DNA of 64,000 nt from Thermoplasmata archaeon. GTDB lineage: Archaea > Thermoplasmatota > Thermoplasmata > Lutacidiplasmatales > UBA184. Each line of letters begins with the position of its first letter. Position 1 is the stretch's first letter. The notes beneath the pieces were generated by a model. The model saw only the letters and a program-made list of their open reading frames with translations, had not been told where the DNA came from and ran no database searches. The stretch covers positions 1 to 64,000 of the forward strand of contig JAKBSJ010000001.1 in assembly GCA_021844945.1 (NCBI GenBank), in the 5' to 3' direction. Position numbers and translations under genes: made by a program. Positions 33,073 to 40,397 of this stretch are shown piece by piece.

Positions 33073-34796
33073 TCCGGTCGGGTCGGCGCCGGGCCGCTCG
33101 CCGGAGCCGGCGCGGTCGGAGCTCGCAGCACGCGACGCAGGACCTTTTGGACCCCTGTGCGCGGAAGCGCGTTGAGGAATTCCACCGATCTCGGCGCCTT
33201 GAAATGGGCCAGACGGGCGCGCACGAACGCGGTGAGGTCGGCGCCGGTCGCCGTCGCTCCCGGTTTCAGAACGACGTAGGCCTTCACCACCTCGCCGAGG
33301 TCCGGGTCCGGGGCGCCGACCACCGCGGCCTCCTGCACCGCCGGATGCTGGAAGAGGACCTCCTCCACTTCGCGCGGCCACACCTTCATCCCGCCGACGT
33401 TGATCATGTCCTTGATGCGGTCGACGATGTAGGCGAAACCATCGGCGTCCAGCCGCGCGACATCCCCCGTACGGAACCACCCGTTCTGGAGCACGAGCGC
33501 GGTCTCGCTCGGACGGCGGTAGTAGCCGAGCATGACCTGCGGTCCCCGAACGGCCAGCTCCCCTTCCTCGCCGATCGGGAGTTCGCGCGTTCCGGTCTCG
33601 AGGTCGACGATCTTCTCGTCCGTGTCCGGCAGCGGGAGACCGATGGACCCGGCCCGTCGATCTCCCTCGACCGGGTTCACGTGCGTTGCGGGGCTCGTCT
33701 CGCTGAGCCCGTACCCCTCGATGAGCGCCGCGCCGGTGAGCGCCTCGAACTGCTTCTGAACTTCGCCCGGGAGCGGCGCGGATCCACTCAGACAGAAACG
33801 GATCGAACGGAGATTGTACTGCTTGGTCCTCGGATCTCGCAAGAGGCCGCTGTAGAGGGCCGGCACCCCGGGGAACTGCGTCGGACGGTAGCGTCGGATG
33901 AGCGTGAGGAGCTCGGGGACATTGGGCTGGGTCTGGAGGACGACCGTGTCCCCCTCGGTCAGCCCGAGCAAGAGGCCCACCGTCAGACCGTAGATGTGGA
34001 AGAGGGGGATCGCGGTGAGGATGATCTCGTCCCCGGCTCGGCGGCGCACATTCCAGGTGTTGGCCTGGACCACGTTGGCGATGAGGTTCCGGTGGGAGAG
34101 CATCGCCGCCTTCGCGGTCCCGGTGGTCCCGCCCGTGTACTGCAGCACCGCGACCGCGGTAGCTGGATCCACGACGGCATCGGCGAAGGACCGGCCATCC
34201 CGCTGCCGAACGGTCGTCCACGGAACGACCTCCGGGTCGGTCGGAAAGTCGGTGGAGCGGCCGTGACGGCGGAGTACGCGATTGACGAACGGACGAGCGA
34301 ATCCGGGATAGAAATCGCGGAATCGCGCGACATAGGCCCTCGGGACGCGGTACTGCGCGCGCGACCGGGCGAGGTTGGGGTAGAGGATCTCGAGCGTGAC
34401 GATCGCCCACGGCTCGCTGTCCCGCAGGAGCGTCACCAGGTCGTCGCCCAAGTAGAGAGGAGAAATCTGGACGGCGATCGCGCCGGCGCGCAAGATCCCG
34501 AAAAGTGCGATCGGGTAGAGCGGCGAGTTCGGCAAGTACAACGCGACGCGATCTCCCGGTCGGATCCCGTCGGACCGAAGCTGCTCCGCGAACCGGCCGG
34601 CCTCGCGCCAGAACTCCTCGTAGGAGTAGCGCCGCCCGTAGTAGACGAGCGCGGTGTGGTCCGGATGCGCGCGGACGACCTGCGCCACGAGCCCGTGGAG
34701 GGAGACCTCCGGGATCGAGACGTGATGGGCGACGTTCGGAGGATAATGCGCCAGCCAGAACCGTTGGGCATCCGTCCATTCGGTTGCGTCGGCCAC
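33069..34796 (-). CDS. Long-chain acyl-CoA synthetase (AMP-binding)
   Basis: This 575-residue ligase activates fatty acids with ATP and CoA. The P-loop is YTGGTTGTAKAAMLSH, the A5 motif GYGLSETSPATHVNP, the A7 region GEEGELAVRGPQVMLGYY with WFRTGDVARLDADGF, and the hinge and A10 lysine region VDRIKDMINVGG and PRTGVQKVLRR. N-terminal features match bacterial FadD-type enzymes. It starts at a GTG 11 nt after the DUF35 gene on the same strand, after thiolase, so thiolase-DUF35-ligase form one unit. Together with the convergent crotonase and dehydrogenase it makes up a fatty-acid degradation locus. Confidence 0.94.
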   Translation of the reverse strand: MADATEWTDAQRFWLAHYPPNVAHHVSIPEVSLHGLVAQVVRAHPDHTALVYYGRRYSYEEFWREAGRFAEQLRSDGIRPGDRVALYLPNSPLYPIALFGILRAGAIAVQISPLYLGDDLVTLLRDSEPWAIVTLEILYPNLARSRAQYRVPRAYVARFRDFYPGFARPFVNRVLRRHGRSTDFPTDPEVVPWTTVRQRDGRSFADAVVDPATAVAVLQYTGGTTGTAKAAMLSHRNLIANVVQANTWNVRRRAGDEIILTAIPLFHIYGLTVGLLLGLTEGDTVVLQTQPNVPELLTLIRRYRPTQFPGVPALYSGLLRDPRTKQYNLRSIRFCLSGSAPLPGEVQKQFEALTGAALIEGYGLSETSPATHVNPVEGDRRAGSIGLPLPDTDEKIVDLETGTRELPIGEEGELAVRGPQVMLGYYRRPSETALVLQNGWFRTGDVARLDADGFAYIVDRIKDMINVGGMKVWPREVEEVLFQHPAVQEAAVVGAPDPDLGEVVKAYVVLKPGATATGADLTAFVRARLAHFKAPRSVEFLNALPRTGVQKVLRRVLRAPTAPAPASGPAPTRPD

Positions 34797-34807
34797 GATC
34801 GGATCTC

Positions 34808-35266
34808 CTACGTCCCGCCTTTCGCGAACTGGACCCCGGGCTTGTAGCTCGCGACGAAGTGCACGCGGTCGCCGATCGCGAGATCCTTCTCGGCCCGCAC
34901 CTCCGGCATCCAGCCGGTGATACGGCCCCCCTCGTCCAGGTCGACCACGACGTAGGCATACGGAGCCTCGTTCAGGAACTCGTCGCTCGGCACGGTCTGG
35001 ACCGTGTACGCCACCACCTTCCCCTTTCCCGAGAGGGCGACTTCGCTAAGGTCCTTCTCCCCGCACCGAGGGCAGCGCAACGACCATGTCGCGGTGACGA
35101 AACCGCACCTCTTCGACCGGAATCCCCGTAGAGTCCGGTCCTCCTCGTACCCATGGACGTACTCGGCGATGGAGTGCGTCGCGTGGGGCAGCTCTTCGGT
35201 CCTGGTGCCCCCCCCCTTCGAAACGTCCGCCCGGTCTAGCGACGGGAGAAGATGTGCACGGAGCAT
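34808..35266 (-). CDS. DUF35 OB-fold/zinc-ribbon protein, thiolase partner
   Basis: This 152-residue protein has a rubredoxin-like zinc ribbon followed by a DUF35 OB fold: LRGFRSKRCGFVTATWSLRCPRCGEKDL, then ALSGKGKVVAYTVQTVPSDEF and PYAYVVVDLDEGGRITGWM. One zinc ligand pair is reduced: the first knuckle reads R-C-G, not C-x-x-C, while the second is C-P-R-C. In methanogens a DUF35 protein bridges acetoacetyl-CoA thiolase and HMG-CoA synthase so that the intermediate is channelled. Here it overlaps the end of a thiolase gene by 31 nt, so it very likely binds that thiolase. No HMG-CoA synthase is nearby. Confidence 0.85.
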   Translation of the reverse strand: MLRAHLLPSLDRADVSKGGGTRTEELPHATHSIAEYVHGYEEDRTLRGFRSKRCGFVTATWSLRCPRCGEKDLSEVALSGKGKVVAYTVQTVPSDEFLNEAPYAYVVVDLDEGGRITGWMPEVRAEKDLAIGDRVHFVASYKPGVQFAKGGT

Positions 35267-36390
35267 GATCCTCCCGTCGCTCCGACGTTGTGCGCGAGTG
35301 CGACCTCGGCGTGAGGCACGCTTCGCCCGCCCGCGAGGCCGTTGAACTGCTCGAAGATCTCGACGACCTGGGAGGCTCCGGTCGCGCTGACCGGATGCCC
35401 CTTCGCCTTCAGCCCGCCGGAGGGATTGACCGGGAACTTGCCGTCGCGCGCGGTAGCTCCGTCCAGCGACGCCCGGGCGGCCGCCCCCTTGGGAAAGATG
35501 CCCAGGTCCTCGAGCGCCAGGGCCTCGGCGATCGTGAAGCAGTCGTGGACCTCGGCGAAGTCGATGTCCTCGGGGCCCATCTTCGCCTGCCGGAATGCGG
35601 CAGCTCCGGCGGCCCGGGCGGCGGGCAGTCCGAGCAGGTCCGGCCGGTCGTGCATGTCCGCGATGGAGCCCGCCCGAGCGCTGGCCCGCACGACGAGCGG
35701 CTCTCGTACCGGGTGGGGAACGGCCTCCTTGGCCGCAACGACCACGGCGGCGGCGCCGTCGGAGAAGGGGCAGCAGTCGTACAGGCGTAGCGGGCTCGCG
35801 ATCATCGGCGAGCCGAGGTAGGTCTCCATCGTGATCGCCTTCTGAAAATGCGCGTGCGGATTGAGCGCCGCATTCGCATGGTTCTTCACCGCGATCGAGC
35901 CGAACATCTCGGGCGTCGTGCGGTAGGTATGCTGATAGACGTTGGCGAGCGTCGCATAGAGGCCCGGAAAGGTCGCCCCGTTCTTGGCCTCGAACGGATA
36001 GTCTGCGCCGATCGCGAAGTAGCTCGTGGCCGCGAGCGTATCGAGATGCGAGAGCTTCTCCGCCCCGACGACCAGAGCGAAGTCGCAGAAACCGCCGGCC
36101 ACGTGAACGTAGGCTTCGTGGAGCGCCGCGCTCGAGCTCGAGCAGGCCGACTCGATCGTGACCGACGGGACCTCCGGGATTCCCAGCCCCGTGTTGATGA
36201 GAGGCCCGACGTGCGCCTGGTGCTCGGCGACACCGAATGCGTTGGCGACGAACGTGTGGCCGATTTGCCGGGGCTCGATCCCCGCGCTCTCGATCGCCGC
36301 GAGCCCGACCTCAGTGGCCGCCTCGCGGCCGGACTCCTTCATCTTGCCGAAGCGGTTCGATGCCGCGCCGATCACCCAGGTCTCGCGCAC
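35236..36390 (-). CDS. Thiolase (SCP-x-like acyl-CoA acetyltransferase)
   Basis: A 384-residue thiolase of the archaeal/SCP-x type. The nucleophilic cysteine is in TIESACSSSSAALHEAY, the His of the middle loop is in VHDCFTIAEALALEDLG, and the C-terminal motif is NPSGGLKAKGHPVSATGASQVVEIFEQ. Only that His is found in the GHP motif; the final C-x-G cysteine of classical thiolases is replaced by a His-type arrangement (VALAHNVGATGGSCSVHIFS), as in this subgroup. The GTG at 36390 (RETWVIGAASNRFGKM) is preferred over 36438. A GGCTTAAGC box lies about 40 nt before it. It is followed by DUF35 and acyl-CoA ligase. Confidence 0.93.
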   Translation of the reverse strand: MRETWVIGAASNRFGKMKESGREAATEVGLAAIESAGIEPRQIGHTFVANAFGVAEHQAHVGPLINTGLGIPEVPSVTIESACSSSSAALHEAYVHVAGGFCDFALVVGAEKLSHLDTLAATSYFAIGADYPFEAKNGATFPGLYATLANVYQHTYRTTPEMFGSIAVKNHANAALNPHAHFQKAITMETYLGSPMIASPLRLYDCCPFSDGAAAVVVAAKEAVPHPVREPLVVRASARAGSIADMHDRPDLLGLPAARAAGAAAFRQAKMGPEDIDFAEVHDCFTIAEALALEDLGIFPKGAAARASLDGATARDGKFPVNPSGGLKAKGHPVSATGASQVVEIFEQFNGLAGGRSVPHAEVALAHNVGATGGSCSVHIFSRR

Positions 36391-36447
36391 CCTCCTCGCC
36401 TCCGCTCGTACGAAATCCCGTCGGCCGCTTAAGCCCACGCTCGAGGG

Positions 36448-36744
36448 TTACGCGTGGGTGATGCGGCTCCAGAGGTCATCGACGCTTCGTTGGGCACGCT
36501 CGGCATCGAGCGTCTTAACGAGGATCCGTCCATCCTGACTCACGGTGACCTCGGGTTCGGTCCGAACGATCAGGATCACCCGCGCGTCCGTGACGTCCAG
36601 GCCGGAGGCGGAGAGCCGACGAGCGACCCGACCGAGGTCGAGACGCGTCGGTCGCTGCGGGATTGCCTCGAAGGCACCCTTCGTAGCGCAGAGCCGCACC
36701 GCATCGTAGGGCGGGCGCTCGAGCAGCGATCGCCCCGGCGTCAT
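36448..36744 (-). CDS. Small protein resembling the C-terminal domain of ThiF/MoeB
   Basis: A 98-residue protein (ATG at 36744) that overlaps the preceding gene by 3 nt. Its text, AVRLCATKGAFEAIPQRPTRLDLGRVA followed by TVSQDGRILVKTLDAERAQRSVDDL, resembles the small domain at the C-terminus of ThiF/MoeB adenylyltransferases, where a Cys-rich turn is followed by RLDLEALA and LTVFPDGRAIVKGTDD-type text. The adenylating domain is missing, so this would be an orphan version with an unknown role, perhaps binding a ubiquitin-like sulfur carrier. The track's longer ORF (to 37005) is a shadow of the membrane protein upstream. The family match is from memory and not verified. Confidence 0.6.
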   Translation of the reverse strand: MTPGRSLLERPPYDAVRLCATKGAFEAIPQRPTRLDLGRVARRLSASGLDVTDARVILIVRTEPEVTVSQDGRILVKTLDAERAQRSVDDLWSRITHA

Positions 36745-37154
36745 GGCGCCGCCGGCTCTGTCGGGGGGTTCGCAGGGCGCTCCCAGGAAGGAGTCCACAC
36801 CAGCGCGGCAATGCCACCGACCATCGCGAGCACGAACCCCACGAACAACCCTCCCGCGGCGACGATCAGGCTGACGATGGCCAGAAGGATCAGGAGGCCC
36901 CCCCAGATCGCGTAGCGGTGAGGGCGGTAGCGGAGCGCCATTGAAAGAGCGACGATCGCCGCTCCGGTGGCGATGCCACCGGAGGCGAGACCCACTCCCA
37001 GCCACCCGGGGATCTGCGAAGCGAGGGGATCGACCGACGAGAACGCCGTGAGCTCCACCCCGCCGACCACCGCGACCAGGAGTCCCCCGGCCAGCGCGAG
37101 GGCCGAAGCGACCTTCGGATACTCCGGACCCGTCACCGCGATCGTTCCGCTCAC
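36741..37154 (-). CDS. Small four-helix membrane protein
   Basis: A 137-residue protein with four membrane helices (ALALAGGLLVAVVGGVELTAF, GLASGGIATGAAIVALSMAL, YAIWGGLLILLAIVSLIVAAGG, FVGFVLAMVGGIAALVW) and a Pro-rich tail. It has no catalytic motif that I recognise. It is similar in size and layout to the gene just upstream (37198..37584), so the two are probably paralogues. The pattern resembles archaeal DUF6114-like four-helix proteins, but this is not certain. Its stop overlaps the start of the ThiF-C-like gene. Confidence 0.75.
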   Translation of the reverse strand: MSGTIAVTGPEYPKVASALALAGGLLVAVVGGVELTAFSSVDPLASQIPGWLGVGLASGGIATGAAIVALSMALRYRPHRYAIWGGLLILLAIVSLIVAAGGLFVGFVLAMVGGIAALVWTPSWERPANPPTEPAAP

Positions 37155-37197
37155 GGAGTTCGTCTATCGTCCGAACTAGTTGAGGTCCTCGAACGTC

Positions 37198-37584
37198 CTA
37201 CTCGGTCTTCTCGCTCGCGGTGACCATGGGGCTCAGTTTGCCGCTGATCGCGAGGATTCCCGAGACCAACGTCAGTAGGAATGCCACGACGAATCCACCG
37301 AACGCGAGCGAAAGGCTCAGCAGGGCGACCACCACGAGCAGGATCCCCCAAAAGAGAGCGAGCTCGGGTTGGCGGCGGAGCAGGATGGAAAAGACAATCG
37401 AGAGGACTCCGACGATCACGAGGCCCGCGACCGTGCCGAAGAGGGGCAGTGCCGACGGGACCCCCACCAAGACCGACACAGCACCGACGATGAAAACGAC
37501 CAGCGCCACCAAGAGGTAGACGATCCCTCCGAGAATTCCGAGGGATATCGCGGTCTTCAAGGACGGGGTTAGGGGCTCCGACAT
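37198..37584 (-). CDS. Small four-helix membrane protein (paralogue)
   Basis: A 128-residue protein starting at the ATG at 37584 (MSEPLTPSLKTAISLG), with four membrane helices: GILGGIVYLLVALVVFIVGAV, LFGTVAGLVIVGVLSIVFSIL, LALFWGILLVVVALLSLSLAFGG and FVVAFLLTLVSGILAISG. The last helix pair with GGFVVAFLLTLVSGILAI is like GGLFVGFVLAMVGGIAAL in the downstream protein, which suggests duplication. A CCAAATAGG box lies about 25 nt before the ATG, so it heads the operon. Function unknown. Confidence 0.75.
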   Translation of the reverse strand: MSEPLTPSLKTAISLGILGGIVYLLVALVVFIVGAVSVLVGVPSALPLFGTVAGLVIVGVLSIVFSILLRRQPELALFWGILLVVVALLSLSLAFGGFVVAFLLTLVSGILAISGKLSPMVTASEKTE

Positions 37585-37654
37585 CGAGCCTCCGAGTCCG
37601 GGCCCCCTATTTGGAATTGGCTCCAACCCAGCGGCCGGGCGCCTGGAGCCCGTC

Positions 37655-38281
37655 TCACATCACGACGGCGTTGCGGATGCAATCATCGAGGATCGCGTCG
37701 ACGTCGATCCGGCGCTCTTCCCGCCCAATCTGGATGAGGTTGCTGCGGGTAGCCGGCCGGTCGGGGACGGCCTGACAGCAGACCCCGGGCCGGATCGAGA
37801 TCTCATAGGTGCCGATCTCGCGGGCTACGGTCTCCACTTCGGCCTTGTCAAAACCGATCAGCGGGCGGACGATCGGAAGCTGGACGGCCGCGGTCGCGGT
37901 CCGCATGTTGCTCAGCGTTTGGGAGGCGACCTGCCCGAGCGCTTCGCCCGTGGCGATAAAGGATGCGTTCTCCTTGACCGCGATCCGCTCCGCGGACCGC
38001 CACATGAACCGTCGGCACATCACGCAGCCCACGTGTCGGTCGGTCTGCCGCATGAGCGTGATCTGGGTCGGGCCGTGCGGAACGACGTAGAGCGGAAGGG
38101 ACTGACCGGAACGTTCGCGCAGGACCTTGAGGTGATCGACGATCTTCTCCAGCGGAGAATCGTCCGTGAACGGGCGATTGTCCATGTGAACGCAGAGCAT
38201 CTCGTGACCTTGGCGCAGGAGGTAGTACAGCGAAACCGGCGAGTCGATCCCGCCGCTCATGAGCATCACCCCGCGCGCCAT
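37655..38281 (-). CDS. thiI: ThiI-type PP-loop sulfurtransferase domain without THUMP
   Basis: ThiI adenylates uridine 8 of tRNA and inserts sulfur to give 4-thiouridine. The PP-loop reads MLMSGGIDSPVSLYYLL, and the AANH domain continues with CVMCRRFMWRSAERIAV and FIATGEALGQVASQTLSNM, both diagnostic for ThiI. A cysteine at IRPGVCCQAVPD matches the position of the catalytic Cys of the ThiI PP-loop domain. At 208 residues it lacks the N-terminal ferredoxin-like and THUMP domains (about 170 residues) that bind tRNA, and the rhodanese domain. No THUMP gene lies beside it. A GCTAAATAGAG box lies 25-35 nt before the ATG, so the short form is genuine. Confidence 0.88.
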   Translation of the reverse strand: MARGVMLMSGGIDSPVSLYYLLRQGHEMLCVHMDNRPFTDDSPLEKIVDHLKVLRERSGQSLPLYVVPHGPTQITLMRQTDRHVGCVMCRRFMWRSAERIAVKENASFIATGEALGQVASQTLSNMRTATAAVQLPIVRPLIGFDKAEVETVAREIGTYEISIRPGVCCQAVPDRPATRSNLIQIGREERRIDVDAILDDCIRNAVVM

Positions 38282-38373
38282 CGTAGGGGGAGTTCTGTTC
38301 CCTCTATTTAGCGGAGCGGCTGGTCCAGGGTGCCGCACCAAGTCGGTAAATATCGCACCTCGGTCCCTCGGAC

Positions 38374-39201
38374 GTGGCCGCGAACCACCCCGCCCCGGCC
38401 GAACTGTTCGCTCGGGAGAGCGGAAACGGACCGACCGTGCTCCTGCTCCACGGGTTGGGTGGTGACCACTCGATTTGGGCGGAAGTCATCGAACGACTGA
38501 GCCCCGATCTCCACGTCATCGCTCCCGACCTACGCGGCCATGGACGCTCGCCGATGCCACCGAACTCCACGTTCTCGACTGAGGAGATGGAGTCCGACCT
38601 CGTTCGACTCATCATGGAGCGGACCGAACGGGCTCCCCATCCCGTGCACGTCGTCGGGCTCAGCGCCGGCGCCTTCCTCGCCCTGCGCCTCGCCCATGAC
38701 CATCCGGGCCGCGTCAAGAGCCTCGTGCTCGTGAACGGAGCGGCCTACTGTGACCCTCACACGAAGGAGATCATCCAGAGCTGGCAGACCGCGTTCCGCG
38801 AGGGAGGAGATGAGGGTCTGATGCTGCGACTCATCAAGGACCTCTACGACCGGGACTGGGCCGAGGCCCACTTCGAAATCGTCGATCGGATGCATCGGCA
38901 GTTCACCGAGCCGAAGGTCGGGGTCGTGGTCCGATGGGCCGACCAGCTCACGCGCTTCGACATGCGCGGTCAGCTCGCGCGCCTCCGGGTCCCGACGTTG
39001 ATTCTGCAGGGAATGAGCGACGTCGTCATCGATCCGTCGCATGGACGGTTCCTCCGGCAGTCGATTCCCGGTTCCGAACTGCGCCTGTATCGCGACACGG
39101 GCCACATGATGCCCATCGAGAAGCCTCAGGAGACGTCGGACGCCATCCGGGAGCAGGTCGGGAAGGTCGAACGGGAGAGCCCGCCCCCACCGAGCGCGTA
39201 G
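38374..39201 (+). CDS. Alpha/beta hydrolase
   Basis: A 275-residue alpha/beta-hydrolase. The oxyanion strand is LLLHGLGGDHSIW, the nucleophile elbow GLSAGAFLAL (Ser), the acid probably Asp in MSDVVIDPSHG, and the histidine in DTGHMMPIEKPQE. The pattern HG-LGGD...DLRGHGRSPMP fits esterases and C-C hydrolases or 3-oxoadipate enol-lactonase-like proteins; the substrate is unknown. The GTG at 38374 has a GTAAATATCG box 20-30 nt before it. It is divergent from thiI. Confidence 0.86.
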   Translation: MAANHPAPAELFARESGNGPTVLLLHGLGGDHSIWAEVIERLSPDLHVIAPDLRGHGRSPMPPNSTFSTEEMESDLVRLIMERTERAPHPVHVVGLSAGAFLALRLAHDHPGRVKSLVLVNGAAYCDPHTKEIIQSWQTAFREGGDEGLMLRLIKDLYDRDWAEAHFEIVDRMHRQFTEPKVGVVVRWADQLTRFDMRGQLARLRVPTLILQGMSDVVIDPSHGRFLRQSIPGSELRLYRDTGHMMPIEKPQETSDAIREQVGKVERESPPPPSA

Positions 39202-39237
39202 GGAACGATTATCTCCCGCTACCCCCGTGCACTACCG

Positions 39238-39414
39238 ATGGCTGCTGACGTCCGGACGAAACCTCTCGAGGACCGGGTCCGGGAGCTCGAGGCGCAGGTC
39301 GCGACCCTCCGAGAGCATGTGGCGAAGCTGGAGCGCTGGGTCGAGAACCAACCCGAGCATAGTGTCGACCAACGCCTGACACGATCGAAGGTCGCCTACG
39401 ACTGGCAGCAGTGA
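39238..39414 (+). CDS. Small coiled-coil protein, 58 residues
   Basis: This ORF is too short for the track. The ATG at 39238 opens 58 codons, MAADVRTKPLEDRVRELEAQ then VATLREHVAKLERWVENQPE, a clear heptad coiled coil with Leu/Val at a and d positions, then a basic tail ending YDWQQ. A GATTATCTC box lies about 30 nt before it. The stop overlaps the GTG of the NUDIX gene in the GTGA manner, which is good evidence that it is translated. It may be a small partner or regulator; function unknown. Confidence 0.6.
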   Translation: MAADVRTKPLEDRVRELEAQVATLREHVAKLERWVENQPEHSVDQRLTRSKVAYDWQQ

Positions 39415-39983
39415 GCTCACCGTCGCCGACGGCCGCCGTCCTCGCGCGCTATCCGGTCGGGGGGCCCATCCCTCCGGACATCGCACGCGCGGCGGTGCTC
39501 GCCGTTCTCCGGGATCGCGGCGATGAGCCCGAGGTTCTGCTCATCCGGCGAACGGAACGCGTCGGTGACCGAGCCTCGGGCCAGATCGGGTTACCAGGGG
39601 GAGGATACGATCCGGCCGACACCGGACTCGAGGAGACCGCCGTGCGCGAATGCCAGGAGGAGGTCGGGCTGGGGCCTGAAGATTTCGCGTCTCCTCCCCG
39701 GTTCGTTCGGATCGGCTGGGCATTCGCGAGCCGCCTTCCCATCGCGATCTTCGCGGCTCCCCTTTCCGCGACGGCTCGAGCTCCCCGCATTGCCAGCCCG
39801 GCGGAGATCGCGGGGATCTTCTGGATGCCCCGCTCGGTCCTAGCCCGGGTGGAACGGGTGCCCGAGCGGACGGAAGCCGGCGTGCGCGACGTCGATGCTA
39901 CGGTGTACGAGGGGCACGTCGTGTGGGGATTCACTCGGAACGCGCTACTAGACCTCTTCGCGTTGCGACCGGGAACGGGATAG
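39411..39983 (+). CDS. NUDIX hydrolase (CoA diphosphatase-like)
   Basis: A 190-residue NUDIX protein. The NUDIX box is GGGYDPADTGLEETAVRECQEEVGL, which has the metal-binding REcqEE core but the spacing of the NudL/NUDT7 group, whose members hydrolyse coenzyme A or acyl-CoA at the pyrophosphate. The lead-in VLLIRRTERVGDRASGQIGLPGG also matches that group (SGQI.lPGG). CoA derivatives are plausible substrates given the nearby fatty-acid genes, though nucleotide substrates are not excluded. It starts at a GTG that overlaps the stop of the small coiled-coil gene by 4 nt. Confidence 0.86.
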   Translation: MSSPSPTAAVLARYPVGGPIPPDIARAAVLAVLRDRGDEPEVLLIRRTERVGDRASGQIGLPGGGYDPADTGLEETAVRECQEEVGLGPEDFASPPRFVRIGWAFASRLPIAIFAAPLSATARAPRIASPAEIAGIFWMPRSVLARVERVPERTEAGVRDVDATVYEGHVVWGFTRNALLDLFALRPGTG

Positions 39984-40344
39984 CAGCATGGACCGGGTCG
40001 AACCCCGCGGCCCTCTCGGTCCGTGGGTCGGGCCCGTGCTGGGACCTTGGGGCTCGAATACCTTCGGCCGTTTCCATCCCACGGACCCCCCGGCGGCGCT
40101 CGGTGCTCGGTGGTCCCGCTCGACGGCCACCGCTGGATGATGAGGGACGTGCGTTTCGCCTACCTTTCCGCAGACTGCCTCCGCCCCTCTCGCGTGCTCG
40201 TCCAGCTCGGCCGCGGCCCGGCTCGGGCGGGTCCATTTCACTCCCGCACCGGGATGTTGGCTTCGCCCGGCGCACGTCGCGGGGATCCCGCGCTCGTGGC
40301 GGTCGCCGCGGGGGGAAGGGCCGGGGTCGCACGCACCTCGGTCG
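39984..40344. other. Intergenic region upstream of tbp
   Basis: This 360-nt stretch has open frames on both strands (for example 40023..40361), but their translations are Arg/Gly/Pro-rich without any pattern, and the real genes on both sides end or start cleanly outside it. It may hold a 5' regulatory region for tbp. I looked for an origin-like repeat array because cdc6 is 2 kb away, and saw none. Confidence 0.4.
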
Positions 40345-40377
40345 GCTTTAAAAAGGCTTAAGTATGCGCTTAAATAC
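40345..40377 (+). promoter_or_regulatory. tbp promoter with three TATA-like repeats
   Basis: Within 33 nt the sequence shows GCTTTAAAAAG, GCTTAAGTAT and GCTTAAATAC, three related AT-rich boxes starting at 40345, 40356 and 40369. The last lies 21-29 nt before the tbp GTG at 40398 and is the likely TATA box. The two upstream copies could be alternative TATA boxes or binding sites for TBP itself, which would allow autoregulation; that is inference. Confidence 0.6.
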
Positions 40378-40397
40378 CTCGCGCGAGAGGTTCGATC

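Noticed and set aside
31576-34959. 1127-residue minus-strand ORF
   Set aside because: It runs antisense through an acyl-CoA dehydrogenase and out of frame through the acyl-CoA ligase; a typical GC-rich shadow frame.
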